Assembly (NCBI GenBank): GCA_028708105.1
Contig: JAQVZR010000181.1
Span: forward strand, 1 to 5,052
Direction: 5' to 3'
DNA: 5,052 nucleotides
Source: Desulfoplanes sp.
GTDB taxonomy: Bacteria > Desulfobacterota > Desulfovibrionia > Desulfovibrionales > Desulfomicrobiaceae
Shown: positions 1-4,352 of the stretch, one piece after another
How the letters are laid out: every line of letters starts with the position of its first letter
Numbering within the stretch: the first letter of the stretch is position 1
Program-made: the position numbers and the translations under genes
The notes under the pieces: model-generated
Told to the model about the DNA's origin: nothing
Database searches by the model: none
What the model saw: only the letters and a program-made list of their open reading frames with translations

Positions 1-347
1 ATCACCTGTTCCCACATAGACGGAACTACACATTTGCGCAGGGACGTATTCTGATGGCTTGCAATTACCTTCAAATAATACGGGGTGATGGCTAACGGCA
101 GATTACCCGGCCCAGTGCAGATACGCATTTCTTCGGATGTAAGCCCCAGAATATTATCGAGTTTGACGGCATCGGTAACCCTGTTTTGGACCTGCCAATG
201 CCAATCATTCCACTGTTCCTGGGTTGTACCCGGGAAATACGCATCAATAAAATCTTCTGCAGCAGTCATCTGCGTAGTTCTTTCCTCCCTCTGCTTATGA
301 TGTTCGGGAGGCTCCTCGTCCAGTTCTTCAATAACGCGCTCGTGCAT
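1..347 (-). CDS. kamA: KamA-family lysine/glutamate 2,3-aminomutase (radical SAM), N-terminal part only
   Basis: This is the first 115 residues of a gene that runs off the left edge. ATG at 347-345 is preceded by AAGGAG (360-355) with a 7-base spacer. A second in-frame ATG at 269 lacks such a site. Residues 38-57 carry the family's N-terminal signature (FPG..., then W46-NDW-x-WQ-x-x-NR), followed by a leucine-containing linker and LTSEE (69-73). ITPYYL (87-92) is also highly typical. Known of the family: these PLP- and [4Fe-4S]/SAM-dependent enzymes move an amino group from C2 to C3 of lysine or glutamate, for lysine fermentation, for making the osmolyte N-epsilon-acetyl-beta-lysine, or for EF-P modification. 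The CxxxCxxC cluster motif and the substrate-specifying residues lie outside the window, so the substrate cannot be decided. The DP-rich stretch that usually follows ITPYY is replaced by SHQNTSLRK, which suggests a divergent subfamily. The full family length is about 400 residues. The acidic N-terminal extension (residues 1-27) is longer than in clostridial KamA. Confidence 0.85.
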   Translation of the reverse strand, partial: MHERVIEELDEEPPEHHKQREERTTQMTAAEDFIDAYFPGTTQEQWNDWHWQVQNRVTDAVKLDNILGLTSEEMRICTGPGNLPLAITPYYLKVIASHQNTSLRKCVVPSMWEQV

Positions 348-375
348 CCTTTTTCTCCTTATCTGGTTTATGAAT

Positions 376-421
376 GAGGGATGAAGAGAATGTATATCTG
401 TCTGTTCTCTCTCCATCCCTC
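376..421 (-). promoter_or_regulatory. Stem-loop in the leader of the aminomutase gene
   Basis: GAGGGATG (376-383) pairs with CATCCCTC (414-421), and AGAGAA (385-390) continues the pairing with TTCTCT (405-410), closing a 14-base loop. An outer pair, TGAAT (371-375) with ATTCA (428-432), could extend it across a 6-base bulge. The element ends 28 bases before the start codon and leaves the ribosome binding site free. There is no T tract on either side, so it is not an obvious intrinsic terminator. A 5' mRNA-stabilising hairpin or a protein-binding dyad is possible. The base pairing is seen; the function is inferred. Confidence 0.5.
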
Positions 422-431
422 GCCCTAATTC

Positions 432-461
432 ATAATACAATGTAGTCCGTCGTTTTCTGAA
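432..461 (-). promoter_or_regulatory. Possible sigma-70 promoter for the aminomutase gene
   Basis: On the minus strand, TTCAGA (461-456) and TATTAT (437-432) are separated by 18 bases, matching 4 of 6 and 5 of 6 consensus positions. Transcription would start near 425, which would put the 376-421 stem-loop at the extreme 5' end of the mRNA. It lies within the 175-base gap behind the preceding minus-strand gene, so independent transcription is reasonable. The -35 match is weak. Confidence 0.3.
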
Positions 462-522
462 TAGCAAACAGCGTGAAATGCACAGTGTTCAATGTGCTTC
501 CACACCTGTTTTCCTCATACGG

Positions 523-822
523 TCAAGGCTTGTTTTCTTCCTCTGCAGGCTGATTTTCAGCTTCAACAGGTGATACGTCTACAACGTCAATGATCATTTT
601 CCCATTGTCTTCACGGACTTCGCCAACGACAACGACCTGCTGTCCATCAAGATCACTAACATCAACACCCTCCAAAAAATAGGTAACCTCTTCCGTGTTC
701 AGACTTGGTCCCTCATCCGTAATTTGCAACAGACCTGTGATTTCAACCGGTGCTGCAAAAACGGGAGTTGCCATGGCAAACACGGCTACCAACAACAAAA
801 CATGTAAAAATGCTTTTTTCAT
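523..822 (-). CDS. Small exported protein with OB-fold-like core, function unknown
   Basis: 99 residues. ATG at 822-820 follows GGAG (832-829) with a 6-base spacer. Residues 1-23 form a clear Sec signal peptide: MKK, then a hydrophobic run to A18, then TPVFA just before the mature APVEITG. The mature part alternates short beta-strand patterns: ITGLLQI (28-34), a negatively charged turn, VTYFLEG, then LDGQQVVVVGEV (58-69), then GKMIIDVVDV. The phrase G-x-x-V-x-V-x-G-x-V followed by I-x-V is typical of small OB-fold (BOF/DUF5666-like) domains. The C-terminal tail (from about residue 84) is rich in Glu, Asn and Pro and is probably disordered. There is no lipobox cysteine, so it is likely a soluble periplasmic protein. 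It starts 15 bases after the stop of the gene at 838-1119, so the two are very probably cotranscribed. The fold assignment comes from pattern only; no biochemical role can be assigned. Confidence 0.8.
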   Translation of the reverse strand: MKKAFLHVLLLVAVFAMATPVFAAPVEITGLLQITDEGPSLNTEEVTYFLEGVDVSDLDGQQVVVVGEVREDNGKMIIDVVDVSPVEAENQPAEEENKP

Positions 823-837
823 TTACTACTCCATTTT

Positions 838-1119
838 TTAGCTGGTCAAGTCTGCATCCGTTTCAAGGACCCGAAAATGCTCTACCTGAATTTGTTCCCG
901 CTCCCCTTGCATCATGACAACCCCGGTTACGGCCACCATAGACCGACATAACCCGGCAAGCTCTGGATGGCTATAAAGATTGACGACCTCCAGCTCTCGT
1001 TCGCTGTCACACGCAATGACTACGCCAGTGACCCGGTATTCCTTATCCCAGGAATTGGGCAGAACGGAACCGGTCACGGTTTCATGCATAGGGACACTTT
1101 TGGATGGAAATCCAGTCAT
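838..1119 (-). CDS. Small cytosolic protein with OB-fold-like pattern, function unknown
   Basis: 93 residues. The start is ATG at 1119-1117. An in-frame TGA two codons upstream rules out a longer product. AAGGAG lies further upstream than usual (about 12-14 bases), and the next ATG (residue 11) has no ribosome binding site, so the first is preferred. There is no signal peptide or membrane segment. The chain reads as beta strands: YRVTGVVIAC (28-37), ELEVVNLY (42-49), then LAGLCRSMVAVTGVVMMQGE with a following IQVEHFRVLE. It shares with its downstream neighbour the order G-x-x-V-x-V-x-G-x-V, a short turn, then a final strand with I-x-V, so the two may be diverged paralogues of one OB-like domain, one kept inside and one exported. 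It is the first gene behind the sigma-54 promoter at 1165-1180. Two cysteines (C37, C58) are present but form no motif. The gene looks real: good spacing, an operon context and no competing frame. The function is unknown. Confidence 0.72.
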   Translation of the reverse strand: MTGFPSKSVPMHETVTGSVLPNSWDKEYRVTGVVIACDSERELEVVNLYSHPELAGLCRSMVAVTGVVMMQGEREQIQVEHFRVLETDADLTS

Positions 1120-1164
1120 TGTTCAGGGACTCTCCTTACGAATACATACTAATGCCTCCTATAT

Positions 1165-1180
1165 AGCACTATGCGTGCCA
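1165..1180 (-). promoter_or_regulatory. Sigma-54 (-24/-12) promoter of the OB-fold operon
   Basis: The minus strand reads TGGCACG-CATA-GTGCT. Against the consensus TGGCACG-N4-TTGCW it differs at one defined position. The invariant GG (1179-1178) and GC (1167-1166) are exactly 10 bases apart. With C of the GC at -12, transcription would start near 1154, giving a 35-base leader before the ATG at 1119 with AAGGAG inside it. The promoter is also embedded in an imperfect dyad: CTATAT/ATATAG with GCAC/GTGC, 1159-1185. A sigma-54 activator gene lies directly upstream on the same strand, which strongly supports the assignment. Confidence 0.85.
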
Positions 1181-1186
1181 TATAGT

Positions 1187-1199
1187 TAATACGCTGATT
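1187..1199 (-). promoter_or_regulatory. Putative IHF site upstream of the sigma-54 promoter
   Basis: The minus strand reads AATCAG-CGTA-TTA, one mismatch from the IHF consensus WATCAA-N4-TTR. It is centred near -39 relative to the predicted start, between the promoter and the dyad at 1223-1261. That is where a DNA bend would bring an upstream-bound activator to sigma-54 polymerase. The surrounding A/T-rich sequence (1200-1217) also suits IHF. This is a sequence match only. Confidence 0.45.
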
Positions 1200-1222
1200 T
1201 TACTGATAATAAAAATACTAGG

Positions 1223-1261
1223 CTACAGAGAATGAGAACTTTTTATTCTCATCGTCTGTAG
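1223..1261. promoter_or_regulatory. Large dyad, candidate upstream activator site
   Basis: CTACAGA (1223-1229) and ATGAGAA (1232-1238) pair perfectly with TTCTCAT (1246-1252) and TCTGTAG (1255-1261). A 2-base mismatch separates the two stem parts and the loop is 7 bases. The centre lies about 88 bases upstream of the predicted sigma-54 start, a usual distance for a Fis-type-HTH activator dimer or pair of dimers. An alternative reading is a further terminator stem for the activator gene; against that, the first T run on the minus strand starts only 6 bases after the stem. Confidence 0.45.
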
Positions 1262-1264
1262 CAA

Positions 1265-1300
1265 AAGCGCGTTTCCCCAAAAAAATGGGGAAACGCACTT
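1265..1300 (-). terminator. Probable intrinsic terminator of the sigma-54 activator gene
   Basis: GCGTTTCCCC (1269-1278) and GGGGAAACGC (1287-1296) form a perfect 10-bp stem with an A/T loop. AAG/CTT extends it beyond one mismatch (1265-1267 with 1298-1300). Read on the minus strand, the stem runs into GCTTTTGC, giving a short T run. It lies about 95 bases after the stop codon of the activator gene and before the operon promoter, so it would insulate the two transcripts. The T tract is weak, so efficiency is uncertain. Confidence 0.6.
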
Positions 1301-1319
1301 GCCATACATAGCTATTCCA

Positions 1320-1338
1320 CTATAATAATTAATTATAG
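1320..1338. repeat. A/T-rich inverted repeat
   Basis: CTATAAT (1320-1326) and ATTATAG (1332-1338) flank AATTA. It lies between the terminator stem and the stop codon of the activator gene, about 175 bases upstream of the predicted sigma-54 start. Given its low GC content it could arise by chance. It could also be a second operator or part of the 3' end of the activator mRNA. Confidence 0.3.
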
Positions 1339-1355
1339 CTCAAGCATAACTATTC

Positions 1356-1400
1356 AGGAATAAAAAGTTCTCTATCTAAAAAAAAGAACTGTTTATTCCT
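1356..1400. repeat. Inverted repeat overlapping the activator stop codon
   Basis: AGGAATAAA (1356-1364) and AGTTCT (1366-1371) pair with AGAACT (1385-1390) and TTTATTCCT (1392-1400), giving 15 bp with one A/G mismatch and a 13-base loop. The right arm contains the stop codon of the minus-strand activator gene (1395-1393) and its last codons. On the plus strand the stem is followed by a run of nine T (1408-1416), but those T bases are the lysine codons at the end of the protein. It may protect the mRNA 3' end. The direction of any terminator activity is unclear. Confidence 0.4.
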
Positions 1401-2787
1401 GTTTGTATTTTTTTTTGTCCAATGCATAGCGGACCATCAATTTGTTCAGCTGCCTCGTGGTTATTCCTGCACAGGAGGCTGTTTCTTTGATGACGCCTTT
1501 ACATTCCGTAAGTAACTTCTCCAGATACTGACGCTCAAACTCCTCGACAGCATGATGCCGCGCTTGGGTGATCGTCAGCGTGGTGTCCACCGGCATCCGA
1601 ACGCCCCCTGTTTCGTGGCCCAAAAATTCGCTGGGAAAACTTTCGGGCTGCAGGACATCGGTTTCCTCAAGAATACAAGCCCGCTCAATAAGATTTTCCA
1701 GCTCGCGCACATTACCGGGCCATTCATAGCGCATACAGGCATTAAGAACACGCGGATGCAAGCCCCGAATCCTTTTTCGAAGCTGGATGTTACACCGTTT
1801 GATGAATGTTTCTGCCAAACGAAGAATATCCTCAGGACGTTCGCGCAGAGAAGGGATATGGATGGGGAAGACATTCAACCGATAATAGAGATCTTTACGG
1901 AACATGCCCCGGGCACTCAGATCACGGAGATCTTCGTTGGTGGCTGCAATGATACGCACATCCGCCCGGATATCCATTTCTCCGCCCACTCTCTGGAAAA
2001 TCCTGTCCTGAACCACGTGCAGAAGTTTGACCTGGGTCGATTGGCTGATGGTCCCTATTTCATCCAAAAAAATACTCCCTCCTTCGGCCAGTTCAAACTT
2101 TCCCGGCTTCCGCCGGATGGCTCCGGTAAAGGCACCCCGTTCATGCCCGAAGAGTTCACTTTCCGTAAGTGTGTCGGCGATAGCCCCACAATGGACACTG
2201 ATAAACTGCTTATCATTTCTAGCGCTGTGATTGTGGATAATTCGGGCAACAAGACTTTTACCCGTGCCGGTTTCACCCGTCAGTAAAACGGTCGTTCGTG
2301 TTCTGGCCACGTGCCGCACCTTGCTGAATACCTCCCGCATGGCCGGGCTGGCTGTACCCACAACATCCCGTGCATCATCCTGCCAGAAATGATCGCGAAG
2401 ATAGTCAAGTTCGGATTGGAGCATAAGACTGTCTCGGGTACGTTCCAATACCAGTTTAATTTCTTCAGGAGCCAGAGGATACGGAAGATAGTCGGCCGCA
2501 CCTGATTTTACGGCATCCACAGCACTCCGGATTTGTTCCGGAGTAACCATGACAATCACTTGAGCAGAGGCAAAGCGGTCCCAAATTTCCTGAAGTCCGT
2601 CCTCAACAGAATGGAACTCCTGCTCCAACAGTCCGATATCAGCGAACACATAGTCCACGCCTCCATTTCCGGACAGAAGTTCATCCCGTGAAGTCCACAG
2701 TGCGAGGCTTCCTCCCCCGGACGTGAGACTTTTTTTGAGCACCTCAAAGTTCTGTCCCCGGGGCATAAAAACACTCATTTTCCTCAT
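1393..2787 (-). CDS. Sigma-54-dependent transcriptional activator (enhancer-binding protein, NtrC family) with degenerate receiver
   Basis: 464 residues from ATG at 2787-2785, which follows TGGAG with a 5-base spacer. An upstream TTG (2838) and an ATG (2814) keep the frame open but have no good ribosome binding site. Domains, numbered from the chosen start: receiver-like fold about 4-118; AAA+ domain about 140-370 with Walker A GETGTGKS (171-178), the sigma-54 contact loop GAFTGA (218-223), Walker B IFLDEIG (239-245), sensor AATNEDL (281-287) and WPGNVREL (356-363); Fis-type helix-turn-helix about 432-455. The protein hydrolyses ATP to open promoters held by sigma-54 polymerase. In the receiver, the Asp in FADIG is at the expected acceptor position and a Thr is kept in VMVTP. 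The usual N-terminal acidic pair is absent, and the conserved Lys of the LPKP motif is Tyr (LPYP), so classical phosphorylation switching is doubtful. No histidine kinase gene is adjacent. The likely target is the operon at 1119-523, whose promoter lies immediately downstream. Confidence 0.95.
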   Translation of the reverse strand: MRKMSVFMPRGQNFEVLKKSLTSGGGSLALWTSRDELLSGNGGVDYVFADIGLLEQEFHSVEDGLQEIWDRFASAQVIVMVTPEQIRSAVDAVKSGAADYLPYPLAPEEIKLVLERTRDSLMLQSELDYLRDHFWQDDARDVVGTASPAMREVFSKVRHVARTRTTVLLTGETGTGKSLVARIIHNHSARNDKQFISVHCGAIADTLTESELFGHERGAFTGAIRRKPGKFELAEGGSIFLDEIGTISQSTQVKLLHVVQDRIFQRVGGEMDIRADVRIIAATNEDLRDLSARGMFRKDLYYRLNVFPIHIPSLRERPEDILRLAETFIKRCNIQLRKRIRGLHPRVLNACMRYEWPGNVRELENLIERACILEETDVLQPESFPSEFLGHETGGVRMPVDTTLTITQARHHAVEEFERQYLEKLLTECKGVIKETASCAGITTRQLNKLMVRYALDKKKYKQE

Positions 2788-2933
2788 GACATCTCCAGTC
2801 CTGTATACGTTCATTCTCAAAGAGGCAGCGACGATCAACGTTGGTACGAAAACTCAGGGAAAATACGCCAGCCCATTGCAAAATGCGTAAAAACAACCAG
2901 CGGGATCAACCTGTAAGGCGACATCGTCTCAAC

Positions 2934-2949
2934 TTTTTTCCCCCCCCCC
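2934..2949. repeat. Homopolymer tract T6-C10
   Basis: Six T (2934-2939) are followed by ten C (2940-2949). On the minus strand this is G10-A6, about 147-162 bases upstream of the activator start codon and inside its probable promoter or leader region. Such runs are prone to slippage, in the cell or in sequencing. It lies in no convincing coding frame, so any length change would affect promoter spacing, not a protein. Confidence 0.75.
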
Positions 2950-3064
2950 TGGACACAAGGGATTCCGGGCCTGAAGGTGGCCATGGGATGAGAGGGACAC
3001 CTGACATGCATTAGCATTCATTCCATAGTGCGGAAACGATGTGCCAGTGCTGCAGTGTAATGTC

Positions 3065-3096
3065 AAAAAAAAGCTTATCCACCTAAACGGGATAAG
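3065..3096 (-). terminator. Intrinsic terminator, minus strand, without an assigned gene
   Basis: CTTATCC (3074-3080) and GGATAAG (3090-3096) form a 7-bp stem with a 9-base loop. On the minus strand it is followed, after one C, by eight T (3072-3065). On the plus strand there is no T run after it. No minus-strand gene ends here, so it is either the second of two tandem terminators for a small transcript or a relic of a lost gene. Confidence 0.6.
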
Positions 3097-3117
3097 GACA
3101 CACCCAAGAGAGTCAAG

Positions 3118-3145
3118 AAAAAAAGACGCCCGCGCTCACGGGGGC
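3118..3145 (-). terminator. Intrinsic terminator, GC-rich, minus strand, without an assigned gene
   Basis: The minus strand reads GCCC-C-CG-TGAG-CG-C-GGGC: six G-C pairs with one C/C mismatch and a TGAG tetraloop (3145-3128). It is followed by GTC and seven T (3124-3118). This is a good Rho-independent terminator. It points away from pstS and lies 208 bases upstream of the pstS start, with no known gene feeding it. Confidence 0.65.
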
Positions 3146-3230
3146 ATGGATCTTTAATGCCAAAATTTCATATGCCAACGTGGTGTTGTTTTAACTCGTT
3201 GCGACGATCTGAACATGACAAGACATCCCC
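3118..3230 (-). ncRNA. Candidate small RNA in the pstS upstream region
   Basis: This is proposed from its ends only. A TATAAT on the minus strand (3242-3237) would start transcription near 3230, and the GC-rich terminator at 3145-3118 would end it, giving about 113 bases. The transcript would open with a small hairpin (ACATC/GATGT) and carry GGCAT/ATGCC pairing (3161-3143) close to the terminator. No good -35 element precedes the TATAAT, and no known RNA family is recognised. The presence of a terminator without a gene is the main argument. Confidence 0.22.
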
Positions 3231-3246
3231 TGATGTATTATATAAT
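3223..3246 (+). promoter_or_regulatory. pstS: Possible pstS promoter region
   Basis: TATAAT (3241-3246) on the plus strand would start transcription near 3253, about 100 bases before the pstS ATG. The dyad ACATC-N4-GATGT (3223-3236) lies just upstream, where a regulator could bind. Imperfect repeats GAACAT (3211-3216) and AGACAT (3221-3226) are 10 bases apart, but they are poor matches to the enterobacterial Pho box. No good -35 hexamer is present, as would be expected of an activator-dependent promoter. Confidence 0.3.
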
Positions 3247-3353
3247 TCGATCCATTAGTACATTATGAAAAAGTATTATCTATTTGTACCAACCCCGTCC
3301 CTAGTTTAAAGGACCGGATCATCATCATTCCATCACCCAGGAGGGAAAACCGT

Positions 3354-4184
3354 ATGAAACGTTTTGCTGCTGTTTTGAGTACCCTTTGCTGCGCCCTTGC
3401 GATTACTTTAACGGCAAGCGCCCAGGATCTGACCACATTCTCAACATTAGAAGGAACCATTAACATTGCCGGGGGGACAGCCCATATCCAGGTGATGAAG
3501 ACATGTGCCAAGAATATCATGCGCACCAATCCGAGAATCCGGATCACGATTGCCGGTGGTGGTTCGGGCATCGGGGCACAAAAAGTCGGCGAAGGCCTGG
3601 TGGATATCGGCAACACCGGCCGTGCTCTGTCCGACAAGGAAAAGAGCAAATACAATCTGGTGTCGTATCCCTTTGCCATTGATGGCGTAAGCACAGTCCT
3701 GCACAAGGACAATCCGGTATCCACGCTGACATCACAGCAGATCCGAGATATTTTTGCGGGCAGGATTACCAACTGGAAAGCCGTCGGAGGACAGGACGCT
3801 CCCATCAATCTCTATGTGCGTGACGAAGCCAGCGGAACCCGGGCCGTATACTGGAAAAAACTGCTCAACAAGGAACAGGTCCTGGACAAGGCCAATGTTG
3901 TCCCCTCCAACGGGGCCATGAAGACTGCCATTTCCAAAGATTTAAACGGCATAGGTTACGTGAGTATCGGCCATTTGGACAAAAGCGTCAAAGCACCCCT
4001 CCTTGACGGGGTTATCCCGGATCAGGACAATGCCAGAAACGGCAGCTATAAAGTAGTCCGCAAATTATATATGAACACCCAGCCCAATCCGTCATTGCTG
4101 GTCAAAGCATTTATCGATTATGTATACAGTCCGTCCGGGTCTGCCATTATTGCCGCTAACGGTTTTATTCCTACGGGCAGATAA
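3354..4184 (+). CDS. pstS: Phosphate ABC transporter substrate-binding protein PstS
   Basis: 276 residues, normal for the short PstS family. ATG follows AGGAGG (3339-3344) with a 9-base spacer. Residues 1-23 are a Sec signal peptide ending in ASA, so the protein acts in the periplasm, where it binds phosphate and delivers it to PstC/PstA. The mature chain opens with INIAGGTAHIQVMK (36-49), which aligns with the first phosphate-binding loop of PstS. Thr42 is in the ligand position, although the more common GSTT is GGTA here. AGGGSGIGA (67-75) gives the second loop, DIGNTGRAL (84-92) the third, and VRDEASGTR (155-163) the fourth, with the conserved Arg, Ser, Gly and Thr. TNWKAVGG (139-146) and SNGAMK (185-190) are also typical. 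pstC follows in the same direction after a strong hairpin. Pst operons are usually induced by phosphate starvation, but no clear Pho box was found. A related anion-binding role cannot be excluded from sequence alone. Confidence 0.93.
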   Translation: MKRFAAVLSTLCCALAITLTASAQDLTTFSTLEGTINIAGGTAHIQVMKTCAKNIMRTNPRIRITIAGGGSGIGAQKVGEGLVDIGNTGRALSDKEKSKYNLVSYPFAIDGVSTVLHKDNPVSTLTSQQIRDIFAGRITNWKAVGGQDAPINLYVRDEASGTRAVYWKKLLNKEQVLDKANVVPSNGAMKTAISKDLNGIGYVSIGHLDKSVKAPLLDGVIPDQDNARNGSYKVVRKLYMNTQPNPSLLVKAFIDYVYSPSGSAIIAANGFIPTGR

Positions 4185-4203
4185 CGTCGGAACATTCGGA
4201 GCG

Positions 4204-4254
4204 TCTGAACCTGCAACGGGCGGGCCACCAAGGACCGCCCGTTGCAGGTTCAGA
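4204..4254 (+). promoter_or_regulatory. Perfect 20-bp intercistronic stem-loop between pstS and pstC
   Basis: The arms 4204-4223 and 4235-4254 are exact reverse complements and begin TCTGAACCTG. The 11-base loop can close two further C-G pairs. It starts 19 bases after the pstS stop codon. No T tract follows on either strand, so it is not a classical terminator. Elements in this position commonly protect the 3' end of the upstream message or cause partial termination, so that the binding protein is made in excess over the membrane subunits. The structure is certain; the role is inferred. Confidence 0.8.
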
Positions 4255-4294
4255 ATTCATAGGGTGATCGTGTCGTCCGAAAAGGACACCCCCA

Positions 4295-4333
4295 AGGGGA
4301 GCCCATACACAAAACATATAACAATGCTCCCCT
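4295..4333 (+). promoter_or_regulatory. Stem-loop in the pstC leader
   Basis: AGGGGAGC (4295-4302) and GCTCCCCT (4326-4333) are perfect 8-bp complements around a 23-base loop. They end 8 bases before the TAAGG ribosome binding site (4341-4345). The left arm can instead pair with the adjacent CCCC (4290-4293) in a tight hairpin, so two mutually exclusive folds exist. No open reading frame with a ribosome binding site is seen in this leader. The 168 bases between pstS and pstC hold only this element and the 4204-4254 hairpin. Confidence 0.35.
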
Positions 4334-4352
4334 CCAACCTTAAGGCCTATTC

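Larger units (their letters stand above)
2788..3353. other. Divergent intergenic region between the activator gene and pstS
   Basis: These 566 bases carry no convincing gene. The one open frame of about 60 codons (3017-2835, minus) lacks a ribosome binding site, has odd composition and overlaps the homopolymer tract. What can be seen is the T6-C10 tract, two minus-oriented terminators (3065-3096 and 3118-3145), a short dyad ACATC-CCCT-GATGT (3223-3236) and a symmetric TATAAT on both strands (3237-3246). No convincing -35/-10 pair was found for the activator gene. A GG-N10-GC match at about 2886-2901 on the minus strand is too poor to call as sigma-54. Confidence 0.6.

Noticed and set aside
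480..497. Hairpin GCACA/TGTGC after the exported small protein gene
   Set aside because: A 5-bp stem with an 8-base loop and no T run is too weak to call a terminator. How the small operon ends remains unknown.
1552..2286. A 244-codon open frame on the plus strand
   Set aside because: It lies wholly antisense to the AAA+ domain of the sigma-54 activator. Its translation shows no domain pattern, and the minus-strand product has every expected motif.
2788..2838. A longer activator protein starting at TTG 2838 or ATG 2814
   Set aside because: Neither start has a good ribosome binding site, whereas ATG 2787 follows GGAG at 5 bases and fits the start of the receiver-like fold.
2886..2901. A sigma-54 promoter for the activator gene (TGG...GC with 10-base spacing, minus strand)
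   Set aside because: Only the GG and GC are matched. The rest of the -24 and -12 boxes deviates, and this spacing occurs often by chance.
2835..3017. A 60-codon minus-strand open frame upstream of the activator
   Set aside because: There is no ribosome binding site, the G10 tract supplies part of its codons, the composition is odd and no family is recognised. It most likely reflects an untranslated leader.
3209..3236. A Pho box in front of pstS
   Set aside because: The repeats are imperfect and 10 bases apart, and they do not resemble CTGTCAT direct repeats closely enough to claim PhoB control.
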